Position numbers and translations under genes: made by a program. The notes under the pieces are model-generated. The model was not told the DNA's origin and searched no databases. It worked only from the letters and a program-made list of their open reading frames with translations. Shown in pieces: positions 11,101-18,966 of a DNA stretch of 64,000 nucleotides. Origin of the DNA: Planctomycetaceae bacterium (GTDB lineage Bacteria > Planctomycetota > Planctomycetia > Planctomycetales > Planctomycetaceae); NCBI GenBank assembly GCA_024742875.1, contig JANSXP010000027.1:20604-84603 (forward strand). The letters are read 5' to 3'. Each line of letters begins with the position of its first letter. Position 1 is the first letter of the stretch.

Positions 11101-11349
11101 CGCTACAAGAGTCTGTTTGGCCCGTCGGCGTGGCGGTGGCGGGCGGTCAGCAACTGGGACGGCACACTTCCTCGTGTCTTCTATCTGAAAAATCGCAAAC
11201 CCACCTCAGCAGAAGAAGCCACCGCCGCACTGGTGGAATTCGGCCGGTCAGGTTCCGAGGTTTTCGTGGTCACATTGACACGAAACGGTCAGATGTGGCT
11301 GTTTGAAGACATCCACAGCCCAACTGCCGCCGATCTGCAGCAGCCATAG
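5143..11349 (+). CDS. Giant exported TPR protein with three SH3-like segments and a degenerate CHAT domain
   Basis: This 2068-residue protein starts with a long-n-region signal sequence (cleavage probably after RVLAAE near residue 43). Three SH3-like beta segments (about 45-100, 475-535 and 913-975, the last with YGWVAADNVQ) each precede a block of tetratricopeptide helices (about 110-460, 545-890 and 1060-1260). A CHAT caspase-like fold spans about 1530-1870; its GPLQDLPWSAIPG strand and the LADGGSPADVMNRIQRQQ helix are typical. The usual H-x-x-T-H-G motif reads HISTDG (D1743 replaces the catalytic His). The usual LSACETG reads LNVRPQA (no Cys near 1821-1825), so proteolysis is unlikely. A further C-terminal domain (about 1900-2068) is unassigned. 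A 15-bp tandem repeat encodes TSPADTSPAD near 10195-10225. It is probably a periplasmic interaction scaffold. Confidence 0.85.
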   Translation: MNATSHSPCFPSSQRPRCQFSVRLVSSLCAFALAIFCDRVLAAEFAFVSDDSLRLIDDSGQSVAELPRYAVLDVKSRKQGKLIVTYEDQDFEISTAQVYLSSQFPSVNADNEPDLRHVVESLGLAVLAEADENYRLAHTTADLALKRLDIYTEQPTLFHALIRNFQAYTHYQQQDYDETLRLLTQSDNLIANLNLRDHFVAADTWHLRAMVLDQQERYEESAALYERAALNLLNSLGSQHMDTATVFSGLAYARSSAGQPAEALLPQQMTVNAMRQLLPPDDERIAFETAWLGATARDAERYDVALEALRIAADLYEQRHPDLQSELYDVYTDVIYINTETGDFESADNVCETANALVDRMPAELKSVSLKDLLLRQGRIDFDRKNYPAALAHFQDAIAQYQPEAPDETDGNAHEWVGDVFVEQDRLADAKQAYERSIKRLAAAGDLESDRILDLREYADNLESDKDNTLSDVVMVELPQGYLLNDDGSVAHTVPGLTVLDWRQSDENYHTVNYNGELFRLANTQLRTVQHLPGYALTTPSLFRTLTSSFTEAVTALNQQQSASADAHMQQAIALSKKEYGADSSLTLWLELMEIAIHSRTRGPKEALQRLDEIQPRLDAVNVNAYDFTIDVNRIRGGCQLDLDEGEKSAEHYRTARDAALQQFGPDHAVTINNTRHLAKSLRYSGQHEQALAEFQTAVRKTENIYPAGATERADTLSELSVVLLDLGRLKDARSLLEQALAEGDALPPEQYLGLAASLSRVYLADGDNESAREVATAVVEELTPGKLSAIPALMSLQVLSELDLKQERWDDAIQHLTAQLESLSANGLASNFAAAKASEQLATAYAATGNTEKAVEQLNEVLRIYDILGGGDSPQADAIRKRLGELTATPGDDPAGDFISRFLDLNPKGESMQIVVEDGHVTAAPDADSRRIAALSKDQEIWSLQQQDGFYRIYVQDENRYGWVAADNVQPQREQIISARSAELRTQLRDQYADEANALLERFETAIAPTRDLNAKLQRLQAVAEELDSASKGRSLLLGIVFEEYMTTRTQQREPGLKDVDNSMFSGVLRTFGYQHPVTAAFRYSRALTARSLGQPYAAISELEEIVKICRRHFGPQHPRTLTYTLGLAASQNVAGHFDKSQSLYAAILEDVADDETLRFVSATAHMGLGQLAASEHSYDSAIEHLTTAISGFEKTGHLIPESTARTYNALIWCHLQQGDPGTAAHLLQQAAPFMENAAAEVKIPHWTMQLQTAAAQPGELTDVITSLAELTDTVSVSPTQLKALFLQMSLARSRTHVEQAIRGTDSALRTELQDLNELAPFLPPQQQISMAAEADQSLAEATSLSLQFDRQDVHAATATWAINGHNRLPELLSMKRRAQSVIDDGEDMSLFIRWSTAAHNRFRLPLKIDIDQPPENIRSSVTRLIADEADLYQQLPPAIQAIYGNTPEWVTLNQVRSGLATDEVLILIRRSLTPGRILTAAAEENQQSVYLAWLITSRTDAPVQVVNLGSQDDIDDEVRRALQSFAALARRSADSQPGTSEILREQKLLQLLSRRLWKPISAKLDLKAQRLTVCADGPLQDLPWSAIPGDEGEPLLTKFVVRYVSTPRDITGEQPASTGPSVVISQPDYQLPDDAISQLPRYDLQTLVRKSQGSRLDVNRSQLVQSVSVADSDEDFLNLLDPDTSPADTSPADDSVLGDIVLADRIRQWTGAAPQYYHLDEASDYRMLTIRPGRVLHISTDGFEDQPQVVTRDTRFLAPAPRALMASLTIRQFNPLMRCGLLLAGCDIRSENNHLADGVWTGEEIATMNLSGTDLVVLNVRPQASSSDYVAGAGNMPHLFRIAGARTVVSQTIAVPPELAVPLLRKMYRQLADGGSPADVMNRIQRQQRAELSAAGDYAPVGRWAGFRVTGGLPRTTSGPVETEDVAGPPAAGDDEPVDVADARAVARQVLRLYADKDVAGLLGMSQEGPLPDSELQKYAPGTVRYKSLFGPSAWRWRAVSNWDGTLPRVFYLKNRKPTSAEEATAALVEFGRSGSEVFVVTLTRNGQMWLFEDIHSPTAADLQQP

Positions 11350-11546
11350 CGGGCGAGCAGCCCGGCTCACAGATCCGGCCTGTTTTCCCCGTCGCTGACT
11401 CCAGTGCCAGCCTCTGGACCAGACTCTGAGCCGGGAGAATGCGTCCGGAAGTGCAAACGCCGGATGCAGCGGACACGGCACTGCGTTATGCTACTGGTGT
11501 CGTGTCCGTTCTCCTGTTGGCCGAAACTCATGACCTTCCAGCAATC

Positions 11547-14255
11547 ATGCCATCCCTCCTCCCTCTGCCACGCACCCGCGTGGTCCTTGCGCTGATTCTG
11601 ATCCCTGCCTTTGGCATCCTCCCCCCCCTGGCCCGCGGCTCTGCCGATTCAGAATCTGACAGCACCAATCAAAACACGGAACCTGTCTCGCTGCAGCGTG
11701 CCAGAGAGCTGGGACGCGCGCAATCAGCTTACCGAAAACGCGGTCGCGCCGAGTTGATGCACTCGGACGCAGAGGCTCCACCGCAAGCCGATCTGACAGC
11801 GTTTGCCGAACGCGTGAAGCCTGTGCTGCATCGGGCCTGCCTTGACTGTCACGGCCCTGACGCTCAGGAAGGAAACGTCCGCATCGACACGCTGAGCGGT
11901 AATCTGCTCACTGGGGAAGATGTGACCTGGTGGCTGGAGGTGCAGTCTGTGCTGAGCAAAGGCGAAATGCCGCCTGCCGATGCAGATGGCATCACGTCGG
12001 AAGAGCGCACGATGATTGTCGACTGGCTGGCGGGCGAGTTGCAGAAAGCTTCACTCGTGCGGCGCAGGCAGCACCCCGAAACTTCGTATCGACGGCTCAC
12101 GCGTTACGAATACAAATACGCGCTGCAGGATCTGCTGGGACAGCCGTTTGATTTTGCCAAAGATCTGCCACCGGACCCTCGTTCCGAAGACGGTTTTCGT
12201 AACAGCTCAGAAATGCTGCACATGACGGCCGTGCAGTTGCAGACGTATCGGAGGATTGCCAGAGAAGCGCTCGATCGAGTCACCGTGAGGGGAACACAGC
12301 CGCAGCCTGTCTACTGGTCCGTCTCAATGGATGAAGCCGCCGCCCCCGCATGGAAGTCTCAACAGCAGGAACTGGATAAACTGCGTGCCGAGCAAAAAGA
12401 CAACCCCGAGCTGGAAACGCTGCTGGAAAAACGGCAACAGACGTTTCGGCAGTCACACGGACCGGCGCACTATCGCAACCTCAAGACCTCGCAGACATCG
12501 CGCATCGAATGGCGTTACCACGGCGCCAAATACGCGTGGACGCCGTCCGAGACGCCACCGGAACCGCCACAGCCAGCCACCAGTATGGCCGTGCTGCCAC
12601 CCGGCAAGCGAATGATCTTTGAAGTGGGCAATCGCATTCCGGAGCGGGGCGGGCTGAGGGTCCGCGTGCTGGCATCTCAGAATTCGAAGCCGGATCGCTT
12701 CCCCGAACTGGAACTGCGATTCGGCTGGCAGGCCAGCAACGACTCCAATGCCTCCATTCCCGTCGGCGACGGGAATCGGATCATCACGGGGACCGACAGC
12801 GAACCACAAATCTACGAGTGGCTGGTGCCGCTGAGCGAAATCTATCCCCGCAATCTGGTGCGCACAACGGGCGTCATGGGTGGCCTGCCCAGTCCGTCGG
12901 AGTATGTCCGCTTCGTCAACGCGTCGCTGTCAGGCGAGATTCACATACATCACGTGGAAGTGACAGCGCCGGTTTACGAACAGTGGCCGCCGTCGTCACA
13001 CGTGCATCTGCTGACAGCCGGCCCAGGCACGGAAACGGAGCGTGCCCGCCAGATCATCGCCCGTCTCATGAAGCGAGCCTGGCGAAGGGAGGTCAGTGAT
13101 GACGAGATCGCACGCAAGCTGGCTCTGTTTTCGGACATCCGACCGGACAGCTCCGACTTTGAGCAGGCCGTGCTCGAAACGCTGTCGACCGTGCTTTCCT
13201 CTCCACACTTCCTGTACGTCAATCAGACTCCACCGGCAAGCCCGCAGGGGTCGCGTGCGCAGACCGAGCTGGCCGCACGACTGTCTTTGTTTTTGTGGCT
13301 TAGTGTGCCGGACGCCGAACTGTCGGATCTGGCTCGCCGCGGCGAACTGACCGGTGCGGTACTTGACCAGCAGATCGACCGACTGCTCAGCGATTCCCGC
13401 TCTCTGCGATTCAGTCGTCACTTTGTGCAGCAGTGGCTGGGTCTGCAGCTGCTCGACTATCTGAACGTCGACAAAAAAGCCTATCCGCGTTTTCGACCGG
13501 AATTGAAGCAGGCCATGCGACAGGAAACGGTGGAGAGCTTCCATCACATGCTGCGGCACAATGCCAATGTGCTGGACTTTGTGCACAGCGACTACACATT
13601 TGCCAATGAGAAACTGGCCGCTCACTACGGACTTTTGAATGTGGCGGGAAGCCGCATGCGGCGGGTGGACCTGCCCCCCGAACTTCAGCGAGGAGGCCTG
13701 CTGACGCACGGCGGACTTTTGGCGATGAACTCTGACGGGAAAGACTCGCACCCACTGAAACGCGGGATCTGGGTGCTGGAGAGTCTGTTGAATGATCCGC
13801 CACCGCCACCGCCTCCTGCTGTGCCGGTCATTGATATCGCTGATCCCGAGATTGCAAAGATGACGCTGAAAGAACGCATCGAAAATCATCGCCAGCAGCC
13901 CGCCTGCCTTTCGTGCCATCAGCGCATCGACCCCTGGGGCATCGCATTTGAGAACTTTGACGCGGTTGGCCGCTGGCGTACCGCAGTCAACGGTCAGCCG
14001 GTGCATGCCTCCAGTCAGCTGTTCAATCAGCAGACTCTGGATGGGATCACGGGCCTCAAACGATACCTGCTGCTCAACCGCCAGGACCAGTTTGTCCGCG
14101 CGCTGACTCACAAGATGCTGACGTTTGCCCTCGGTCGGCCGCTGACTTTTGCCGACCGTCGGCATGTGGACCGCATCGCAGCGCAGGTGCGGCAGCAGGA
14201 CGACGGCCTGGCCACGCTGGTACGAACAATCATTCGCAGTGACGTCTTCCAGTGA
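11547..14255 (+). CDS. Planctomycete large cytochrome-like protein (PSD1/DUF1587-1592-1588-1585 family)
   Basis: I choose the ATG at 11547 because it yields a clean signal peptide (RVVLALILIPAFGILPPLARG); the frame is open from 11439. The 902-residue product carries an N-terminal heme-c motif CLDCH (C98, C101, H102), then a DUF1587-like segment (YRRLTRYEYKYALQDLLG). A long beta-rich middle and the DUF1592 region (ARIMKRAWRREVSDDE-like helix, LSLFLWLSVPDAEL) follow. DUF1588 contains a second CLSCH motif (C787) in the HQRIDPWGIAFENFDAVGRWR segment, and the DUF1585 C-terminus ends the protein. The family is a planctomycete/Verrucomicrobia hallmark of unproven biochemical role, presumed periplasmic electron transfer linked to polymer degradation. 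It is transcribed with the DUF1552 gene 73 bp downstream. Confidence 0.92.
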   Translation: MPSLLPLPRTRVVLALILIPAFGILPPLARGSADSESDSTNQNTEPVSLQRARELGRAQSAYRKRGRAELMHSDAEAPPQADLTAFAERVKPVLHRACLDCHGPDAQEGNVRIDTLSGNLLTGEDVTWWLEVQSVLSKGEMPPADADGITSEERTMIVDWLAGELQKASLVRRRQHPETSYRRLTRYEYKYALQDLLGQPFDFAKDLPPDPRSEDGFRNSSEMLHMTAVQLQTYRRIAREALDRVTVRGTQPQPVYWSVSMDEAAAPAWKSQQQELDKLRAEQKDNPELETLLEKRQQTFRQSHGPAHYRNLKTSQTSRIEWRYHGAKYAWTPSETPPEPPQPATSMAVLPPGKRMIFEVGNRIPERGGLRVRVLASQNSKPDRFPELELRFGWQASNDSNASIPVGDGNRIITGTDSEPQIYEWLVPLSEIYPRNLVRTTGVMGGLPSPSEYVRFVNASLSGEIHIHHVEVTAPVYEQWPPSSHVHLLTAGPGTETERARQIIARLMKRAWRREVSDDEIARKLALFSDIRPDSSDFEQAVLETLSTVLSSPHFLYVNQTPPASPQGSRAQTELAARLSLFLWLSVPDAELSDLARRGELTGAVLDQQIDRLLSDSRSLRFSRHFVQQWLGLQLLDYLNVDKKAYPRFRPELKQAMRQETVESFHHMLRHNANVLDFVHSDYTFANEKLAAHYGLLNVAGSRMRRVDLPPELQRGGLLTHGGLLAMNSDGKDSHPLKRGIWVLESLLNDPPPPPPPAVPVIDIADPEIAKMTLKERIENHRQQPACLSCHQRIDPWGIAFENFDAVGRWRTAVNGQPVHASSQLFNQQTLDGITGLKRYLLLNRQDQFVRALTHKMLTFALGRPLTFADRRHVDRIAAQVRQQDDGLATLVRTIIRSDVFQ

Positions 14256-14328
14256 GCATCCGCACGCCAGTAATCACCTTCGCAGCGGGTTCGCCTGCGT
14301 CTATGATGGGCAGACAGAAAGACAGATC

Positions 14329-15711
14329 ATGAGACAGCGATTCCAACCTGATCGTCGACGATTTCTGCGCGGCACCGGCATTGCGCTGGCGCTGCCTCAC
14401 CTGGAGACGTTCGCCACCGCGACTCCCACCGGTCCCAGAAACCGCTTCGCCGGTTTTTACATGCCGGACGGTGTCCCCATGCCGCTGGCCGAAGATCCAG
14501 CGTATGCCGACTGGGCGTGGTTTCCCATTGGCAAAGGCAAAGAGTTTCGGTTCACAAAATGCCTGGATCCACTGGAACCGCTGCGTGATGAGGTCACCAT
14601 CATTTCGGGGATGTCGCATTCCAGTTGCCGGAACATCCACGGGCACCGCAACGCGGACCAGTTTCTGACGGCCGCCCCCACCGGCGACCACGAAGAATAC
14701 GTCAACAGTATCTCGCTTGATCAGCAGATGGCTTTTCACATTGGTGAACAGACGCGGTACTCTTCGCTCGTGATTTCCACCGACGGCGGCACGGGCACAC
14801 CCCGCGGTGCGCACACGATGTCGTTCGACCGCAATGGCCGCGCCATTCCGGCCGAACATCGCCCCAAACAAATCTTCGACATGCTGTTTGTGCGGGGCAG
14901 TGGCAATGCCGCCCGCAAACTGGCCCTGGCGGACAGCGCGCTTGACGATCTGCTGGAAGATGCCCGCTCGCTGCGCCGCTCACTGTCGGCTTCTGACCGC
15001 GGCTCGCTGGATGAGTACCTGCAGTCTGTCCGTGATGCGGAGTTGAAAGTTGAGAAAGCGCGTCGCTGGGCCGACATCCCGCTGCCAAAAGTGGACGTCA
15101 GTCATTTGAATCTGGATATCACGCCGGATGATCCGCAGAACTATCTGCGGACCATGTTCGAGTTAATCTACCTGGCATTTCGCACAGATGTCACGCGCAT
15201 CGCCACCTATCAGATTGGGCGCGAAAACGGCATTGGCAAGAGCGATTACCTGGCCCGCGCTGTGGGCTTCAATCTCACGCATCAGCTGTCACATGAAACG
15301 GCAAAACCAGATGGCTGGAAGAATTTCGGGACCTATTGCCGATTCCTGACACAGGAATTTGGCCGTCTGGTCCAGCGACTCAAAGACACGCCGGAACCTG
15401 CCGGTGACGGTAACATGCTCGACAATACGGTCCTGCTGTTTGGCTCCGCCTCGAGCGCTTTTCACCTGTCACGTAACTACCCACTGATTCTGGCGGGAGG
15501 CCGCGCGATGGGGTATCGTCATGGACAGTATCTGAACTTTGCCGGTGAAAAGGCGCATCGTGGCGCGTGGGATGGCCGCACCGAACCCTGGCAGAAAGAA
15601 GCCCGGCAGGACGACCTGCCGCTGGCCAATCTGTTCGTCACGATGCTGCAGCGGTTTGGCATTGCGACCGAGAGATTCGCTGACAGTACGGGCGGACTGG
15701 ACGTCGTCTGA
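14329..15711 (+). CDS. DUF1552 family protein with Tat signal
   Basis: The ATG at 14329 gives a 460-residue protein whose N-terminus RRRFLRGTGIALALPHL is a twin-arginine signal. The frame is open upstream from 14149 inside the DUF1592 gene, but those residues look like out-of-frame coding. Family features include FAGFYMPDGVPMPL, the metal-ligand-like ISGMSHSSCRNIHGHRNA segment and a C-terminal LLFGSASSAFHLSRNYP motif. DUF1552 proteins almost always sit beside DUF1592-type cytochromes in Planctomycetes, as here. They resemble alkaline-phosphatase/sulfatase-type DUF1501 folds, but no activity is established. Confidence 0.92.
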   Translation: MRQRFQPDRRRFLRGTGIALALPHLETFATATPTGPRNRFAGFYMPDGVPMPLAEDPAYADWAWFPIGKGKEFRFTKCLDPLEPLRDEVTIISGMSHSSCRNIHGHRNADQFLTAAPTGDHEEYVNSISLDQQMAFHIGEQTRYSSLVISTDGGTGTPRGAHTMSFDRNGRAIPAEHRPKQIFDMLFVRGSGNAARKLALADSALDDLLEDARSLRRSLSASDRGSLDEYLQSVRDAELKVEKARRWADIPLPKVDVSHLNLDITPDDPQNYLRTMFELIYLAFRTDVTRIATYQIGRENGIGKSDYLARAVGFNLTHQLSHETAKPDGWKNFGTYCRFLTQEFGRLVQRLKDTPEPAGDGNMLDNTVLLFGSASSAFHLSRNYPLILAGGRAMGYRHGQYLNFAGEKAHRGAWDGRTEPWQKEARQDDLPLANLFVTMLQRFGIATERFADSTGGLDVV

Positions 15712-15746
15712 CCCATCTTCGCAACACACGGAAGACGGAAGCCATA

Positions 15747-16712
15747 TCAGTTCCTGCCTTCGGCGGTGTCTGACGCGCCTGCCGCCATGGGCGTGAGGAA
15801 CTTCAGCAAAATGCGATCGTCGACGATCCGCGTCGCCCCGTGCCCCTCACCGTTGACCTTCAGGTGCACCACCCCGCCATCCAGATAGCGGAAATACTCC
15901 AGTGGCCCCTCAGACGATGTGGGAGTCATCAGTTGCTCGCCCTGATAACCATAATGCCGAGCCCACAGATACGTGGATTTTTCCGCCGGCAGGAATTTCA
16001 GCTTCCCGTCCTTCGCGCGGATGGCGGCCGAGGGCCCGCCTGCGTAGGGCACCAGACGATCTTCGGTTCCGGAGACATTCAACAATCGTTTGCCGGTCGG
16101 CGGCACGACCGCCTGCGTGTAGGAATTATCGGCACCACGACGTCGAAAACGGCTGCCGTCGTGCTGCCAGACATTCAGCGGACTGACGCAACTGATGTAG
16201 TTTCTGATCTGCGGCAGCTGTGATTCAATGGCCAGCTGATTGACCAGCGCCGCGCCGTTGGAACTGCCCATGATCGTCACGTTGTCGCCGGCGACATTAT
16301 CATATTGCTGCAGCCGCCCGATGATCGATTCGAGGAAGGCCAGATCGTCGGCCTCTGAGCGTTCGGAGACAATATTCCAGCTGCGTTCGTAGCCCTGCGG
16401 AAAGACCATGACATAGCGGCGGGAAATCTCCCGCAGTTTCCATGGAATTCCCTGGGAGGTCCTGCGGGCATCGCCGCCGTTGCCGTGCAGATAAATGAAC
16501 ACGGGCCAACGCTGTTCGGCCGTTGTTTTGGGGACTTTGACGAAGTAAGGCCTGTCGAAATCCGTTTCCTGTGACCACGTCTGCACGATGGCGTATTCCC
16601 CTGTGGTCAGACTTCTGTCCACCGGCTGCTCAAACAGACGCGCAGACTCCTCTTGCGCGAAACACGTCAGCCAGCCGCATAACGGCAGAATCCCCATCAG
16701 AAATCTCAACAT
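15747..16712 (-). CDS. Secreted PHB-depolymerase/feruloyl-esterase-like hydrolase
   Basis: The start is the ATG at 16712, with AGGAGG 8-9 nt upstream; it gives MLRFLMGILPLCGWLTCFAQ as signal peptide and a 321-residue product. The hydrolase core shows the oxyanion motif IYLHGNGGD, nucleophile elbow GSSNG, a candidate acid in GTEDRLVPY and His in GEGHGATR. This pattern matches LpqC/PHB-depolymerase-like esterases, which cleave polyester or feruloyl/acetyl esters. It converges with the DUF1552 gene (35 bp gap, no obvious terminator). The lactonase-like gene lies just upstream on the same strand. Confidence 0.82.
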   Translation of the reverse strand: MLRFLMGILPLCGWLTCFAQEESARLFEQPVDRSLTTGEYAIVQTWSQETDFDRPYFVKVPKTTAEQRWPVFIYLHGNGGDARRTSQGIPWKLREISRRYVMVFPQGYERSWNIVSERSEADDLAFLESIIGRLQQYDNVAGDNVTIMGSSNGAALVNQLAIESQLPQIRNYISCVSPLNVWQHDGSRFRRRGADNSYTQAVVPPTGKRLLNVSGTEDRLVPYAGGPSAAIRAKDGKLKFLPAEKSTYLWARHYGYQGEQLMTPTSSEGPLEYFRYLDGGVVHLKVNGEGHGATRIVDDRILLKFLTPMAAGASDTAEGRN

Positions 16713-16751
16713 CCGAACGCCTCCTGTTGCACGACACACTGAAACACCACC

Positions 16752-17851
16752 TCAGGGAAGGATGGCAAAATCCCGCGCGGATATTCCCCAGTCGATGCGA
16801 TGAATCAGCTCCAGTTGATCGTCGCCGCCATCATCATTGCGAATTCGATAAACGCCCAGCGTACGATCACCAGATTCGCTGACCAGCAGGGAATTTCTGT
16901 CCGGCGACACGTCCAGCTTCCAGGGGATATCGCCCACAGACGTGCCGCCGGTCAGCCGCAATCGTCCGTCCTGCATCACGCGAAACACATAGACACGATC
17001 TTCGTCCTGAACAAAATCGCGAACCGCGACGTACAGGCGTTTACCGTCAGAATCATGACCACATCAGACGCATGCAGTCCCCGCACCCCCTGCTGCCACG
17101 GTGCTCGGCGGGGCCGTGTGGTGGCATGCTGAAGCGCGTTGAGATGTCCGTCGTCACTCATGTGAAAAACGCTGACACCCAGTTGCTGCTCATTGCTGAA
17201 GTAAACCACGTCAAGCTGAGGGTGATAAACATAGTGACGCGGACCAAACATCACCGGCGGTCGCGCGTTGAAGTCATTCAGCGGAGTCAGCGATCCGGCC
17301 GAGGCATCAAAGGCAAACTGATACAGAGCATTTTGATCTTTCACGCAGGGCACGTAGGCGAAACGATTATTGCGGCTGGTCAAAATCGCATGGGCGGCTT
17401 TGGTTGGAGTGGCAAAGGTCGCCGTCCGCGGTCCGACGCGACCGTCCTGTTGCAGACGATAAACGTCCGCCCGCCCGTCGCGATAACTGGCAGACAGCAG
17501 AAACTGCCCAGTCCGATCGACACTCGTGTATCCGGTGGCTGCCGGCAGGTCAGACTCCTGCTGCAACATAAGGCGACCATCGGTCAACTGCACGGTGGCG
17601 GCCCTGGGAGATCCGGATTCCATGCCGGTCACCACCAGCCGGTCGCCCGCATGATCAACGGCAATGCCGGACGGAGGCCAGTCGAGCGACAGTCGAGGCT
17701 GTTCGGCGGATTGGGAGCCTGCCGCAAAGACGTGAAACAGCCGAATGCAGCGGGATTTGGCATCTGGCACCACCACATGAAATGATTCGTCGCCCGAGGC
17801 AACGGCCAGCGTGCACCAACTGGTGATCACTCCGCACAAAATGAAAGACAT
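16752..17851 (-). pseudogene. Lactonase-family seven-bladed propeller gene, interrupted by a frameshift
   Basis: The ATG at 17851 has an AGGAG 5-6 nt upstream and a signal peptide (MSFILCGVITSWCTLAVASG). Propeller sequence typical of the 6-phosphogluconolactonase/YkgB-like family runs in one frame to about 17055 (HASDVVMI). The frame then ends in unrelated residues and a stop near 16976. From about 17050 a second frame continues the family pattern as DGKRLYVAVRDFVQDEDRVY and then ...SPDRNSLLVSESGDRTLG to 16752. Adding one base around 17049-17055 would restore a single protein of about 366 residues. Either the gene is broken or the base call is wrong. The intact protein would be a secreted lactonase or a sugar-lactone-binding propeller. 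Confidence 0.8.
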
Positions 17852-18039
17852 CGCTGCTCCTGTTTCCCATACCCCATGGACGCCCCGCCAGAGTATCCGA
17901 TCCGTCACGCCCCGAAAGTCCCACACATGATCAAACACAGCAAACGGCAAACCACCGGATTAGCGCCCGGTCGACCGTTGTGTGTTCTCCATTGGCGGGT
18001 TAGAACCGTGGCTTACGCATTCTGTTCGGAGGTTGAACC

Positions 18040-18783
18040 GTGAGATTTTTGTTGTTGTTCGTTGCGACGTGCCTGCTGACAAACGCCCCAACGCCGGCTG
18101 ACGACATTAATCCGTCCGTGCTGAACGGCCGCCAGGGCAACCGCTGGGTCGTGCCGCTCAGTGAGTCGGGCCCCACGAGAATCCCCAGAGTGTGCGCGAG
18201 TCTGCGGGGATCGTGGTTTGAGGGTCATCCCGAGGCATCCGTGGTTGTGCACCCGGAAATCGAGTACTGGGAGATTCGAGTCCAGGGCAAGCCGGTCAGC
18301 GGGAAGGTCGTGCTGGAATTCGATTCGCCTCCACTCACCCCCGAGGAAATTGCCCCCGTCAGACAGGCGGGGGATGGCACGCTGACACTTCGCTGCGGCC
18401 TCGGTATCACCACGGGGGAGAAGCTCCGGTTTGAGCCGCAGCCGCACAAAAACACAATTGGCTACTGGACCATTCCCACCGACAGTGTGACATGGAAGAT
18501 CAACATCGACCGACCGGGCGCATTCAACGTGGGTGCGCTGCAGGGAGCCGCCAAAAACGGCGGCGGCATGGCAAAGCTGACGTTGCTGCAGGGAGAAACA
18601 GTTGTGGATTCACTCGAGTTTCCGGCCCGGGTTACCGGCCACTTTCAAAACTTCCAGTGGCAGCACGCCGGGGTATTAAATGTCGCACAGCCCGGCGACT
18701 ACCAGGTGAAGGTGGAAGCGGTGAAAATTGACAGGGTGGCCCTGATGGATGTGCGGCAGATTCACTTCTCTCCCAAGCGCTAG
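18040..18783 (+). CDS. Secreted beta-rich protein, possibly carbohydrate-binding
   Basis: Translation starts at a GTG (18040-18042) dictated by GGAGG at 18028-18032, 7 nt upstream. The 247-residue product has a short signal peptide (RFLLLFVATCLLTNAPTPA). The mature part is predicted all-beta. Its second half (KNTIGYWTIPTDSVTWKINI, GAFNVGALQGAAKNGGG, GDYQVKVEAVKI) resembles the beta-sandwich modules that accompany secreted sulfatases and fucosidases in Planctomycetes. No catalytic motif is visible. Function is not assigned. Confidence 0.75.
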   Translation: MRFLLLFVATCLLTNAPTPADDINPSVLNGRQGNRWVVPLSESGPTRIPRVCASLRGSWFEGHPEASVVVHPEIEYWEIRVQGKPVSGKVVLEFDSPPLTPEEIAPVRQAGDGTLTLRCGLGITTGEKLRFEPQPHKNTIGYWTIPTDSVTWKINIDRPGAFNVGALQGAAKNGGGMAKLTLLQGETVVDSLEFPARVTGHFQNFQWQHAGVLNVAQPGDYQVKVEAVKIDRVALMDVRQIHFSPKR

Positions 18784-18871
18784 TCTGACTGCCTCGACCG
18801 CGCGGCCTCGAAATCCTCAGCACCCCTTCGATCGGTACTGGCAATTTCCCTGATCGCTTGCGCCTAATTGG

Positions 18872-18905
18872 CTTAGTTTCCTAATGCCCACTCGGAGAAA
18901 CTAAG
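18872..18905. promoter_or_regulatory. 9-bp inverted repeat upstream of the response-regulator gene
   Basis: CTTAGTTTC (18872-18880) and GAAACTAAG (18897-18905) form a perfect 9-bp inverted repeat with a 16-nt loop, 61 bp before the receiver gene. It sits in an AT-richer intergenic stretch (18784-18966). It could be an operator, or a weak terminator for the preceding gene; there is no T-run, so an operator is slightly favoured. Confidence 0.35.
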
Positions 18906-18966
18906 AATTTATCGCTGCCGCTGAACGGTTCACGGCACGTTTTTCCGGTCCAGGGTGGGGGCTGTC

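Noticed and set aside
12996..14165. Minus-strand 389-codon open frame
   Set aside because: Antisense to the DUF1592 gene, which has two heme motifs in the sense frame.
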